In this document: piece by piece, positions 21,401-36,400 of the stretch | How positions within the stretch are numbered: the first letter of the stretch is position 1 | Layout: the number at the start of each line of letters is the position of its first letter | Origin: Pseudoips prasinana | Lineage: Eukaryota; Arthropoda; Insecta; Lepidoptera; Nolidae | Assembly: GCA_951640165.1 (NCBI GenBank) | Contig: OX621256.1 | Span: 7,626,001 to 7,690,000, forward strand | Length of the DNA: 64,000 nt | Reading direction: 5' to 3' | Notes under the pieces: model-generated | What the model saw: the letters and a program-made list of their open reading frames with translations, nothing else | The model's database searches: none | What the model was told of the DNA's origin: nothing | Made by a program: the position numbers and the translations under genes

Positions 21401-24400
21401 GCTGGTGCTTATTCGCTATTCGCGCGTGGCTCGTGCCGGCCGGAGTGTGTACGCTGTGCGACGCCACTCTACTCATAACTGGAACCTACACCCAGTATGT
21501 GTGTAATTATTTCCAAACAATCGTTACGTCATTATATATTTTTATTGTGAAACTACTTTACGCCCGTTTTCTGCTGAGTAGTGAACGTCAGTGGAGTTTC
21601 TCGGCTCCACTTGATATCAAACGTTTATTTCGGTGAATTACTGAACCGTGCACACTAGGCCCCAGTTGTTATCGCACTTAGGCTCTTGATTGGGCCAGAA
21701 GAAGAAGTACACTTTATTGCAAAAATAAGTAATACAAAACAACGGATACAACAAGAAAATTTGCTTATTTTAATGCAATTGGCGGCCTTTTCGCTAAAAG
21801 CGATCACTTCCGGGTCCTTGGGCGTTATCTTATTTGGATATGCGAACCATTTTAGTTCCATTTAGAAGTCTAGGAGTAGTTTATTCTGCAGATCTTGTAA
21901 CAACAAGGAACAACTACCGTGCGTTTAAGCGCATTTGCCTTACCTACTACTGGAATCAAGTATATAAGCTCACTTAATATGATCCTTTAACTATACTGTA
22001 TATTGCTAGAATTTATTTGTGATCGGTGAGGTTAAGCGACTAGGCTCGCGGTCAGTCTATAGATAGGTGGTTTAAGTTCTGAGCGTCTCCGTGCTTTCGA
22101 GCGCACGTTAAGCTGTCGGTCCCGGTTGTAGTCATTAGGCTATGTCAGAGGCCTACTGAGCAGCATGATCAACTGACACTAGGGTAACCACTACCCATAC
22201 GATAAGTAGTTAAGTATTTATTACCAGTAAACTATATGTTATTTCTAGTTGCAATTCCCTCGTTTTATGAGGGTCTAACCTCTTTATATCAGCCTCTCCC
22301 GCTTTGCTCTGGCCTTTGTCCAACAGTGAACTTTATTAGGCTGATATGATGAAATACCTACTCTATGTTCCAGGTCCCTAATCAATACAGTTGCTCGTCG
22401 CGTGGACCTCTGCTTGGATTCTTATGAAAAAGACCTGAACGCGAAGAGAAGCAGGTCACTAATTGTCTACTAATAATATATTTAATTGGTATACTTACAA
22501 CATGTAACGTAATTAACGAACACCCCAATTAGAATATTATGTTGTAATCATAATACATACACTGAATTTTTAATTTAACATGTATATGCTAAATTAGTTT
22601 CTTGAAATAAAGTTATTTTTCTTTATTTTGTATAGAATGATGAAATTTGTATGAATACAAATAAAACTGCGATTTTAAAAGTCTTATTACTTTGACTTAC
22701 GGTCCATTTCAATTTGTTTTGACTGTACAGGGTTAATATGACAATATTTCCGTAATTTTAATTATTTTGGAATAATAAATAACCTATATTAAAATGATAT
22801 AAATCGATTTAGTAAACGATTCTGAACAAACTATTTTCAGGATGTGCGTTAATTAAGTTACATGTTGTATATATGTACTAGGCAGAGCTAATAATAATAT
22901 CTTAGGACATTATTCACACACGGTCATCTGATCACAACCTAAGCAGAACTTGTACTTTGGAAATCAGATAACTGATATACTACATAAGTATCCTACTTTT
23001 CTTTGATAAATACGTACCTATGCATTATATAGATCATTTCACCCAGACTCAGAGCAAACAGATAATATATCAACTGCGGCGTGCCAAGCAAGCATTTACC
23101 AACCACGCCGCAGGCCCGTCGAAGATAGGCTCTAATTCACTTTGGCTCATTGCCTCTAATTATTATATAAGGTTCAAATACTGGACTGGAATACCGCTTC
23201 CACCTCGGCCGGGGCATCACAGTATCAAATTTTTCCTTTTGATCGCAATCAACGTCGTAAGCTGGGTACTGACCGGCGTTACGGGGCGTAATGTAACGTG
23301 TTACACAGCGAGCATTCATGCAGTCAGTACGTCGTGTTACGGGAAAACCAGCAAGCAACGAGCCGCTCGTTGCTCGCTTTGAGTGTTCCACCCGGCTGTC
23401 GGTTTTTTGGCGAATCCTTTGACTGTTACGCGGTTCAGTCAGTACGCCGTTGCGAGTCGTCACGAGCGCACGTGGACATCGCAAGTGATCACCCGTATTC
23501 CTCTCGTAATTATATCAAGTTTCAAGAAGCATGGAGTGGAATAAAGAAAAAACTTTGTATTTTATTGAAAAATACAAAGAAGAAACACTGTTGTGGAACC
23601 CAGCTCACCCAGAGCATTATAACAAATTAAAGAAAGAAGACGCTTGGGATAGATTGGCTTCGTTACTCGACAGCGAAAGAGAAGCCTGTAAAAAGAAAAT
23701 GACAAGTTTACTGGCATCATTGAGGAGGGAAAAACAGAAAACTAAACAATCAACTGGTACTGGAAAAGGTACGTAATTATTTATTAAGTTTAACGGGGGT
23801 TATAGTAGGGGGGGGTGGAAATTAGTGAGGGAAGTAGGTGTTTCCAAGCTAGTGTGGGGAAAACAATATAAACTCGGTATTAATCTGTATAGTGCTTCTT
23901 TTTATTTAAAATAATTCAATATTAATTACAAATTAAATTTCAGGTGCAGATGAAGTTTACCACAGCACTTGGTTCGCTTACAAATCCATGTTATTTCTAC
24001 TGGATAGAAATACACCTCGTGACACAACAGATACTGTAAGTCCAGATGTTATTGCTGTTACGACAGATGTCGCGGTTTTCGGTTCTAACAACATTGGTTT
24101 CCGCAAAACTCTAAACACTGCTGACAATATGCCGAACACATTTTCCACTACTCTACGAGCTCTGCAAAGTCGGTAGTTATATATTCTTTCTTTACAACCA
24201 CGTTCATGATATCCTGCATATACTTTCATCATATTTTGGGAAAGAGCAAAAGCTTCATCGCCAACAAAGTAAAATGGAATTTCTTCTGTTCTTGCTGGCA
24301 ACGCAGTGGGCTGAGGGAGGTTTAGTGCATTATTTTTTAGTTTTTCGTTTAAAACACAGTTGTTGAAAACTCCTCCATCAGATATTCTTCCTTGACACCC

Positions 24401-27400
24401 AATATTTACATACAAAAAGTTATATTTCGCGTCAATAACTGCCAGTAATACGATGCTGAAGAAACCCTTGTAATTATAAAATTCACTGCCACTGTTGATC
24501 GGTGATTGCAGTAAAATATGTTTACCGTCGATTGCACCTAAACAATGTGGAAAATTCCACAAAGTATCATAGTCATTTGCTACAACTAGCCATTGCTCCG
24601 GTGTTTCTGGCGTCTGAAATAATAATTAATATTTATTTTCAGCTACGTGGACATGAAGGTGCTTCAGAACAACTGCCTGATGATTGCCCTCCGTCTGCCA
24701 AAAAAAGCGACAATGATTGCCCTCCTCCTCCAAAAAGGAAGAAATCAGTAGCCCCAAGCCCAGAAGAGATAATGGTATCTACTTTAAATATATTAAAAAA
24801 GAGAACCGAGCAAACGGAGGCAACTTCGCACAGACCTGACGAATGTGAAGCCTATGGTATGTTTTTGGCAAATAAATTACGATCTTATTCAAAGACAACA
24901 AAAATACATGTGCAGCATTATATATCAAATATATTGTTCAGTGCTGATCGCGGAGAGTATGACTATGTTGGAAATGGAATGAACAGCTACAGTTATTCAG
25001 GCTACTCTACACGACCAACTACTTCCAGAGTCTCATCGATGCCACAGACCGAAACTCCTACATCAAATACGTCCCATCAAAATGACTATGAGCCACAGCA
25101 AAGCCCTGAAACTCCTGCATCAAATACGTCCCATCAAAATGACTATGGGTCACCAGCTATGAGTGAACAATTTATGTCAGAATTTGGTGATTTAATTTAA
25201 TTTGATATGTAATGACTACATTTTCTGAATTAATACATACATAATACATACCTTTACATATTCTTTTAATGCTCCAATAAGGGCTTCGCTGACCTCTTTC
25301 ACTATAAATCCTATTCGTTGTTTTGATATCTTGAAAAGATATTGCATACTAGTATAGGAATCTCCTGTAGCATAAAAACGAAGCGTTAGTGCTAACCGTT
25401 CCGTGACACTGATAGCTTTTCTATAATTTGTATCGTTTTTATGTACTTTTGGTCCAATTAAATTCAATAGTTCTTCAAAATCAATCGGAGACATGCGTAC
25501 AAAGTTTTTATACTGTCCAGTAATCATTTGGTTTTTTAATATTGCTATCAATGACAAACCACCACATACGCCTCTATTTTTAAATAAGTTTGATGTCCAG
25601 TAACGTTTTTTCTTTTTCTTCACTTGGATGAAACAATAACTAAGTAGAATCAAAGTTCCCAATACGTCCTCGCTGTCGGCCATCTCGGAGTGAACTGGCG
25701 GCGACGGAGCACAGAGTTTTGACGAGCATGTTACGTCGATTTTAAGGACACTGCGTAACATGCTCGATGAGTAACACGCTCGATGCGAATGTTACATTAC
25801 ACCTTGTAACGTTGGTCAGTACCCACCTGTAAAGCTCGAACCGTCATCGGTGACGTAGGTCCTGCTCAAGACAGATGTAGCATCCCTATGCATCCTTTAC
25901 GGCATTTATCGCATGCACATATAGAAGAAGCTCAGAACGCAAGCTGAGAGGATCGCCGTCACCGTGCATATAACCACACCAAGGCCGTGGAGGAACACGA
26001 TCGCCTGATCTTCCAAATCTCTTTTGTCTAGTTGGGCGTAGTATTTAGAGTTATTGAATACTAGCTATGCCCCGCGGTTTTACCCGCGTTAAACTTTATA
26101 AATTATGGCCTACTTATGTGTTAATCCAGATTTTATTAAAATCGCTCCAGCTGTTTAGCCGTGAAGAAGTAACAAACATACACACTCACTAACTTTCGCC
26201 TTTATAATATTTGTGTGATAGCTGTGCCCCGCGGTTTTACCCGCGTTAAACTTTTTAAATTATAGCCTATGTGTTAATCCAGGGTGTTAACTAACTCCAT
26301 ACCAAATTTTATTAAAATCGCTTCCACCGTTTAGACGTGAAGAAGTAACAAACATACACTCTCACACACTTTCGCATTTATAATATTAGTGTGGTATATA
26401 TTAACAACAGCAAGGACTCCGGAACTTCTTTCCAAACATCGGTCTTGTGCCGATCTGATTATGAACAGCATGTCATACTTATGATGTCAATACTCCTAAC
26501 AAATCCATAGCGTCTGAATAGGGAAATTTACGCCCCTCATGCTCATAGTCTTACAGCAATATATAACTTAGATAAACTGAGGATTAATGAAAAGACTGTA
26601 TGACTAATGTATGGTTTCTATCTTGTATCGTATTTAAGGCATGCTAAAAAAACAATATTTAACGTGATCTTTCACAAATTACTCTACAGACATATATATA
26701 TTCGAACTTCCTTTATTTAAAATTTAAAATACATATCTAAAACAAATAAACATGTAAAAATCATGAAAACAATTTTGCAAATACAGTTCCCAAACAAACT
26801 TCATAAATATGAAAATACACAAAAAATCCTAAGTTACTTGTTTTCAATAAAATTAATAACGCGATACAACTTTTTAACACGTAATTTGTTTACTTTCCAA
26901 AATTATAATACCTCAAACCAAGACTACGTTGCCTTACAAAATTATACTTGTCATAAACTTTCAGTGATATAATTGACTTATCTAAAAACCTTGATAATTT
27001 TTCCGTATCTCTTTCGCAAGCCGCATATTTAGAGGAATGCGACAACATTATTAATAATTTTTCTTCTGAGCGCTTAGTTATATTTACCCAGAATATACGT
27101 AGCATAAACTGCAATATGCCTGGTTTGGAGTTATTATTACACAGATTAAAAGTGAAATGTGACATTATAATACTGACCGACACCATGCAGCTACTAAAAT
27201 AAACTCTAAACAAAATGACGGAGTAGTTATTTATTATAGAGAACATCTTAAAGTCAACATAATCGAACCTTATTTCCAAGACTGCAATTGCTTATTAGCT
27301 ACTGTTGAAAATCGTATTGCTATTCTGGCACTGTATAGATCGCCATCTTATACCAAAATAGATCCTTTTATCGCATCTCTAGATAAAATTATAAACATGA

Positions 27401-30400
27401 TTTCAGGATTAGAATCTAAGATTGTGATGGGTGACATAAATATAGCGATAAATCCTAGTAAAATTGAGACAAATGGGGAAAAATATTTAACTATGGCTGC
27501 TTCACACGGTCTTTTACCAGCACGTACCTTGATAACACGTAGTGCTAGTGAAACGTGTCTAGATCACGTTCTTATAAAAACTAAAAGCTCTACCCTTACA
27601 ATAGTTCCACAGGCACCACCCTAAGGAACTCCTAACATTATCCCCTTGCCCCATTCAGTCGCTAAATGAGGCAAACAATTATTTTGTAAATATTGGGAGC
27701 TCTCTAGCGGATAAAAGTAATAAGGAAAATAATGAGATGTCAAACGCAGTGAACATGTTTAATCACCCAGACAAATTTACTACATTAAATTCTTTTGGTT
27801 TGATTGATACTGACGAAAAAGAAGTTGAACAAATTATAAATGGTCTAAAGACGGACTGTGCACCTGGACATGACAAGATATGTAGCAAATTTCTCAAAAC
27901 ATTCAAAAACATAGTTGTACCTATTTTAACAAAAATATTTAACGATTGTTTGAGCTTAGGAATATTTCCCACATGCCTAAAGAGATCAGAAGTTTGTCCA
28001 ATCTTTAAGAGTGGGGACAGAAATCGTATCAACAATTACAGACCTATATCTATTTTGCCAGCTATCTCTAAAATCCTAGAAAAAATTATAAATAATCGTT
28101 TAATGAACTACCTTGAAAAAAATAATTTATTATCCACCAATCAATACGGTTTCAGACATGCAAAATCAACAGAACAGGCGGTAAATAAAGTGACAAGTGT
28201 TTTTAGCGACAATCTCGATCAAGGAAAAAAATGCTTGTCTATTTTTCTGGACCTGGCAAAGGCGTTTGATACGATCTCTGTTTCCCTCCTACTGAGTAAA
28301 CTTGAGAGGCTTGGAGTTAGAGGTATGCAACTCGAGCTTTTCAAGAGTTATTTAACTGGACGGTTTCAGTGCGTTCGAGTAGATGGATTTAAAAGCGAAT
28401 ACCTCCCTGTCACACACGGTGTTCCGCAAGGCAGCATCCTAGGACCTACTTTATTTCTCGTATATATGAACGATCTCACCAGTCTTAAACTCACCCATGG
28501 GGAAATAATTTCTTTCGCGGATGATACTGCATTAGTTTTTGCTGCTAATACATGGGATGAGGTATTTTGTGCTGCACAACGGGGATTTGATGGTACCAAA
28601 GAGTGGCTACAAAGTAATATACTTACGTTAAACTTAGACAAAACTAAATATATTTGTTTTAGCATTAGGTCAGCAGTTGGACTGACTAATGATCATGCTT
28701 TAATTTCACATGAGAGGCATATCGGATGTATATGCTCATGTCCACCCATAGAGCGCGTACAAGCCATTAGGTATTTAGGTGTTACAATAGATAGTGGCCT
28801 CAGTTTTAAAGAACACATTAAATTACTTTGTGGAAGAGTGCGCAAACTTATATTTGTATTTAAAACTCTAAGACACGTTGCCGAGTTAAAGCTGCTAAAA
28901 CGTCTGTATATTGTCCTTTGTCAGTCACTCCAAACATACTGTATATCTTCTTGGGGGGGTACGTGCAAAACCACGATAAAACCAGTCGAAATCGCGTGCT
29001 ATTTTAAAGGTGTGCCATTTCAAACCAAACTATTTTCCCACTGTGAATCTATATCAAATATCTGAAGTATTGACTGTAAGGCAATTGTTTATTCTCAACA
29101 CCGTCCTTCATGAACACACTAAAATTCCTTATGATCCCAATATATCGCAAAAACGCCGGAGGGATATACGAGTAGTTTTTACGAAGCCTTCCAGATATAA
29201 AACTAAATTTAGCTCAAGATTCATAGGATTTCTTGGCTCCTACCTGTACAACAAGATCAATAAAAAAATAAATATTTACACCTTAAATAAAAAACATGCT
29301 AAATCGGAACTATACAAGTATTTGCAAAATTTAAATTATGAGGACACAGAAAACTTATTATGCATAACCCAATGAATTGTAAAAATATGTAAAGGAAAAG
29401 AGTGCCATCTTACATTTTTAGAATTAATATTAAGTATATTAAATATTAATTAGTGTTTAAATTTTTAAAATAGTTAGTAAGTGCAAATCTGTAAATAATA
29501 CATATATATATATATATCATAGGGATTGGTGCTGATAACCGAGATACAGGCTCTGCCTAGTTCGGTTACAGATGCCTAATTTATTTGTATGTTATAAAAT
29601 CTTTTAGCTAAACATAAGTATTTTGTAAACTAGAATTAAGTTTTTGGAAATAAATTATTATTATTATTATTAAAAAAAAAATCACGCCACAGGCCAATCG
29701 AAAAAAAAAAAAAAAAAAAATATTAATCCGTTGAAAATATTCACAGACTTATAAGTCTACTGCAAGCAGAAGAAGAAGAAAATATCCGCAAGTTCGTGAT
29801 ACAAGCGCAAGCTGGAGCGGAGATGTTGTGGCAAGAGAAGAAAGACCGCCTTGCGTATCTGCTGGCTAAGCGGAAGAAAGAACACGAGGAGAAATATAAA
29901 GACACGCCCCTGTTAGTACACTTCTTATATCAGTGTAAGAAATCCCAGCTAGCGATAAGACCGCCCTTTGTACAGACGCCAGCACATCCATCTACCCCAA
30001 TCTGTCAAATTTCCTTTATAAATTTTTAACTGTATCATAAAAGCATAAGGTTCACTTTCAATTGGGGAAATTTGACAGATTGTGGTAGCTTGATGTGCGA
30101 TTGTGTGACGTCTGTACATTATTTATATATACGAGTTGTGCCCCGCGGTTTTACCCGCGTTAAATTTTATAAAATATGGCCTATGTGTTATCCTAACTAT
30201 AAAAATTAGCCTATGTTCTTTCTCAGGTTCTAGACCATCTGTTTACCAAATTTCATTCAAATCCTTTCATTAGTTTTGGCGTGAAAGAGTAACAGACAGA
30301 CAGAGTTATATTGTTATCACAAAGTATCATCAAAATCCGTCTTGTAGCTTTTGCGTGTAAGAGTAACAAACATACACACTCACAAACTTTCGCCTTTTTT

Positions 30401-33400
30401 TAAAGGCGCGGGACACGAACCCGCGACACGAAGCGACGAGGCGACTGTCTTAGCCGCTGCATAGTCTTTATAATATTAGTGTAATGGAGACCAAGCAACT
30501 CCGTCGGTGCTTTTATTTTGCCAAACAACCTACTTAGTCGTCAGACATTTTGAAAAGGTGCTTTATTTGTTCCGAAGATTGAACATTCGCAACCGCAATA
30601 CGTATGTGCAGTTGACAACACATCGGTCATTAACCCTTAACCAGGCCTTGCTATATTTCTTTTAATTGTTTTTGGACTTTATTCCAAAGTGATTAGGTTG
30701 AAATTGATCTGGTCTCGTATAGTACATATTTAAGAGTTAAACGTGGACTTTAACAGCGTCTTTATTGCGGAGACTTAAAGGCGGTTTTCGTAGTAGGTAC
30801 ATGTTAACTGACGTGTTTTTGACTCAATTAAGTGATAATTATTTAGGTCATTTTACTCACCTCTGACGATTTTTACCGACGTGATACTGACTGAACTAAT
30901 GACGTCTTGACGGTTGTTTGTAAGTCTTAAGGCTTACGAACAACCTTGTAAATTACTATACATACCTACCTGATATAGAATGAATGCGCCACATTTGTCT
31001 CATCATCATTACAGCTGAAATAAGTCCACTGCTGGACAAGCCTCCCTCAAGAATTATCTTGGGGGGGGGGGGGGGGGGGGGGTATGCCATAATCGCCACG
31101 CTTGGCAGACGGGTTGGCGATCGCAGTAAGATGGTCGTAGTACTCAGAAGGAAGCTGCTGCCCGTTCTCTTGTAGATACTGCCTCGGGTTGACTTATACG
31201 CCTCCCACGGGATGAGATAGGGTGATGATATTCTGATTCTGATTCACATTTGAACAAGAAAAATTAGTACACCGCAATTTAAATAAGATTTGTATACATA
31301 TATAAATAATAAATATCTTGGCGTAGCAAGCACACTACCATCTCATGAAACTATAAATTTCGATAATTAAACCTATACCTATTCTCTTTAGCAATAACTT
31401 TATATAAGCTACTAGCGGCCCGGTACGTGCTTCGCTACGTATAAGGCATTAAGTTCATTTGTTCAAACTAAAAAATACTTTAAATTGCTAAACGATGTTT
31501 TTACACTTTTTCAAGACTTCTACGTACAAACCTTCCCTGGACTTCCAGGAATAATTCAAGACCAAAATTAGCCAAATCGGTAAAGGCGTTGTTGAGTTAT
31601 AACATTACAACAAAAAGTGGCATTGATTTTTATATATATAGATATAAATAACTAAATTATTGCTATTATAAATTAAATATTATTTCTAAATGTTTTCATA
31701 CAATCCGTGTACCTAAATATCTATATGAAACCAGACATAATTATGTATACTTAACTAAATTACTAAAAATATATTCTGACTATTCACGAGCGCTTTTTTG
31801 GCGTGTATGTAAATAAAAATAATTTTTATTTTATTTTATCCCAGACTAGGCAGCGCCTGTACTATGGCAAGAAAACTGATAAACATACTTATAAATATCT
31901 AAATACATACATTTGATTTGTCCTTGTTATTTCATGCCTCGGAAAGTACGTAACGCTGTAGGTTTCACGTCCAATTATACCTAGTATTGCCTACCCATCG
32001 GATTATCATAGTAGTGTACTATAGAGTACATCTCTGTTTTTGCATTCAAGGACTGTAAAATGACTAGTACCATTAAAATTGAGAATTCGGTCAGAGGAAC
32101 TTCCCTTATAATTTACTGATAATATTTTAGGCCATGGTGGCTAATGCTTATGTAAACTAGACATTATTTTTTCTTTGATAGTCTATCTTTGTCTTCAGTG
32201 TCATAATCTAAGGAAATGGGCTAGCTGCTAGAGAGAATTCAGGTGCATGGCCGGCGGCTTTATGTTTGTTGTCTCCAAGGGACGGAGTACGGATACCGCT
32301 AACTTCCGGCATAATTTTTGTTGTTTAAAATGCCAACAACGTATGATTAGCGGCTCGGGAAGACCAGGCACCTCAATTTCTCGATTTTAAGCTCTTGTAA
32401 GAAACTAAATATCTCTTTCTCCCAATTCCCAGGGGTAAAAGTCCCCACGTGCTCGCATGTATCACAAAAGCCCGCGCGGTCGAGACCGCAAATATCCAAC
32501 TGTACCAGATGAAAGAGAAGCAAGCCAGGAAGTTAGCGGACTTGGAAATGGATAAGATGTGGCATGAGGTTGCTATGAAGGAGTCCGAGGCTTTGGTAAA
32601 GATATCCTATTCATCACCATTTCTAGATTTCTAAACGAAAAATAAGCCATTTCCATTTGCTGGAATCTTCTATTTCCAGTCCAATTGTCGGTAGTTCTAG
32701 TGACACTGCATCCACCATTATACTATTATCCTTTTCGCTACAATAAAACCGCCATAGATGAACTGCAAAAAGTTTTTGGAGAAAAACTGTGTCTGTAGTA
32801 GAGTGAGTGCAGTCGTTTTCGTCTGACAACATAACCTATACGCATCAATTAACCGAAATGGTCTAACCAGGTGTGGTATGTGTATTGGGAGTCTTCTGTA
32901 ACGATTGAAATTCTTTCTATGTCGATGGTGCCCAGAAGGCCTGTGACATAGCTTTACATCTTTTGAGTAATGCTATCGACCGGATCCAACAGCTTAACGA
33001 ACTACCGTCCACAGCACGGAGACGCATAGAAATTAAACCTCTTAGGTGGTCACCCATCTATAGATTGACCGTTCGCCTAGGTTGTAAGTGCCGATTGCGT
33101 TCGGGCCAGTAAGAGCTAGATATTTATGAACCGGGACATACTCTTCGTTACCTGTCCTAGCGGGTGTACTTCCGGTTGATCTTGAAGTTCAAAGACGAGC
33201 AGCAATGTATTATTCTACGCGCGAAAATTTAGAAAATGATTTCTTATCATTACGCGACCGTACGAAAATAACCAGGCTATTTATGCCAATAACTGACTTA
33301 AATGACGAACTACTAAATGAATGGCAATGTTGATGAAATAGCTCAACCAAGGGTCGCCATCTGCACCAGTTCTTTCCGGACGTCCACGAACGGTTAATTA

Positions 33401-36400
33401 AAACTTGGCTAACCATAGACCATTGTGTTGCACAATTTCTTACCGGACACGGCAATTTTAAAAGTAAATTGTTTAGTTTCAAATTAGCATCTTCATCAGT
33501 CTGTCTGTGCTCAACTTCCAGTAACGAATATGAACAAACTGCTCACCACATCCTTTGGGAGTGTGATCTCTGGCAAAATCAGCGAGATATTATGTTAAAC
33601 AGCTTGCAACCAATATCTGGAGTAGTTTATTATACGGATCTTGTGGCAACAAGGAACAACTTCCGTGCGTTTAAGCGCTTTTGCCATACCTACTATTGGA
33701 ATCTAATATAACAGTTCACTTAGGACTTGTGCTTTTGCAGCTGGCTTCTCTAGTTGCAAATCTCTCATTTTATGAGGCTATAGCCTCTTTACATCATTCT
33801 GTCTCCCGCTTTGCTCTGGAGGGAAGTGGAACTATTCATTTTCTAAGTCCTCCTTTTTCTCTTTCTGATTAAACTCGTTGTGGGATCCAAGACAGTTAAA
33901 GCGATTCCCCGGGACATGCCTGAGCTTCACCGCTCAGTGTCTTTTCATTGTGTGCCACTGTTGATCTTGGCTTACAGGAGTTGCAGTGGTGGGTAAGAGG
34001 CAGGGACTAATCCCGATATAAAAAAAAACATACTCTTCGTTGCCTCGCAGATAGTTTCTATATCATCCGGTTTTCCAACAAACGTCGTTTTTGCACATAT
34101 GTATATGGGGGCCATATTGTAACCAAGCTACATACTCTCACCGGACCATAAGTGATCGGCGAGGTTAAGCAACTAGGCTCGCGGTCAGTCCATAGATGGG
34201 TGACCACAAAAGTGGTTTAATTACTGAGCGTCTCCGTGCTTCGGAGGGCACGTTAAGCTTGTAGTCATTAGACAACGGTCGTTAAGCCCTGTCAGAGGCC
34301 TAATAGGCGGCTTGAACAACTCTGGCACTAGGGTAACCACTACCCATACAATAAGTAAGCAAGCAGTGTAACCAAGGATCTCCCAAGAAAGGCTATAATA
34401 TGGGGAACCTTCGAACGATTTAAATACACCACTCTTCTACAGAAGTTGTTTGATCTATCTTATGACGATGACGGTCACCGTAGCCTAGTTGGTAGTGCTC
34501 CTGTCTACGAAGCTGGTGGCCCTTGGTTCGAATCCCGGTAAGTGCAAATATTTGTGTGATGAGCACGAATATTTGTTTCTGAGTCATGGATGTTTTCTAT
34601 GTATTTAAGTATTTTTATCTATCTATATAAGTATTTATAATATGTATATCATCGCCTGGTACCCATAGTACAAGCTTTGCTTAGTTTGGGGCTAGGATGA
34701 TCTGTGTGACATTGTCCCTTGATATTATTATTATCTCTGTTATTTTTATTGGCAGTGCAGTACAGTCTGCAGTTGTGCAGTCTAGATGGATGGCAACCAC
34801 CAGGGTGACCTCTGTTGGTTTGCAACCGTGTAGAAAATGCTTAATACTAAAATCTTTGTATCCCAGGCGGCCCGCATGGAATATGATGAAATCGAACGAT
34901 TGCGTCGCGATAATGAATGCATGCAACACGCAGACTATCAAATCGAAATGAAACGACAACGGCGTGAGAAAGAGAGAGAGATACTCAAGCAAGAAGCTTT
35001 AATGCTGCAGAATAGACTTGATGAACAGGCTAAAAGGGAAGATGAAGGTACATAGAAGCTAGATAATAATTATTAGCGGAATACATTGTGCCAGGTAGCC
35101 TGACAAATTTTGTCAGACTAAACTGACATCATTCATTTTATCAAAATATTTTTTTTATATTGTGAATGTTGACGCGGACAGCAGAAAAACAATGGAGCAT
35201 AAATTTAAAAATATGTTTAAAAATTATAAATATATTATTTGGCATTAGAATGTGCTTTTGAAAAATGGACACCGATTTACTTTTAAATTTGTTACAAACA
35301 CTTAATTTCAATTCGCGATATAACTTATATTAAATGGAAAGTTTTGAATTGTTTCATTTACTCATACAAGGTGGGCCAAAAGAAGTCATCCGATGTAGTT
35401 TGGCTCTCATTTCTTTTTCTAAATGAGAAACTTCGATTCTGTTTTTGGATTATGTTTATTTGAAACTTAAGAATTTTATTGGTCAAGTCGAAAAGATGAT
35501 ATCGGCTAAATGGGCGCCGTCACAATTGATAGCCACACGGGCTCGTTTTATGGCATTTTTCCTCACTTCGGTGAGAACTTCGGGCGAAAGATTCACGCAC
35601 TGGTGTCGAATGTTGTCCTTGAGAGCTTCCAGGGTCTCGGGCTTGTTTATGTAAACACGGGACTTCAAAAAACCCCGCAAAAATATGTCTGGAACGGTTA
35701 AATCGGGTGATCTTGCGGGCCAGTGCAAATCGCCAAAACGAGAGATGGAGCGACTCGGGAACGCCGCCTTCAGAATATCGCGTAGTGTCTGCCGTTGCTC
35801 CGTCCTGTTGGATCCACAATTCCTCCAGTCCTAATTCGTGCAATTGTGGCAGAAAAATCTCTGTTAACATGGCCCTATAGCGCGCACCGTCCACTGTTGT
35901 CGTTTGACCCGCGGCGTTCTAAAAAAATAATGGCCCGATGACTCCTCCAGCGTGAATCCAGTCACTTTTAACGGGTGTAATGGCTCCGCGTGCATCACTC
36001 GTGGATTTTCGGTGGCCCAGAAGTAATAGTTTTGCTTGTTCACGTACCCGCTGACGTGGAAATGAACCTTATCGCTCATTATGATTTTGATCGAAAAATC
36101 GTCCACTTCGTCCTCGAGATTAAGGATAGCTTGGGCGTAAGTTACACGCGTTTGGCAGGCGACAGACAGCAGCTGATGAAGGGACTGGTCTTTGTACGGG
36201 AACATGCGCAGGTTTTTGACCAAAATTCGTCTTAGGGACGACCGGCTGATGTCTAATTGCAAGGCACAGCGTCTGGTCGATGTTTCCGGCGACAGCTTGA
36301 CATCCTCGGCAACAGCGGCGATATTCTCGGCAGAACGGACGCTCCGGGGCCGGCCAGTCTTGGCAACTCTTTTGTGTGGTCCCATAATCTTCAAGGTTGG

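Larger units (their letters stand above)
23263..25825. mobile_element. PIF/Harbinger transposon, structurally complete
   Basis: The 2.56-kb element has inverted ends: left 'TGGGTACTGACCGGCGTTAC' and right 'GTAACGTTGGTCAGTACCCA', with further matching in 'GTAATGTAAC'. Inside are both genes expected of the superfamily: a MADF-type DNA-binding protein on + and a DDE transposase on -. Both are open across consistent introns. A clear 3-bp target duplication is not visible (GCT/CCT-like flanks). It lies in intron 2 of CFAP53. Confidence 0.9.
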
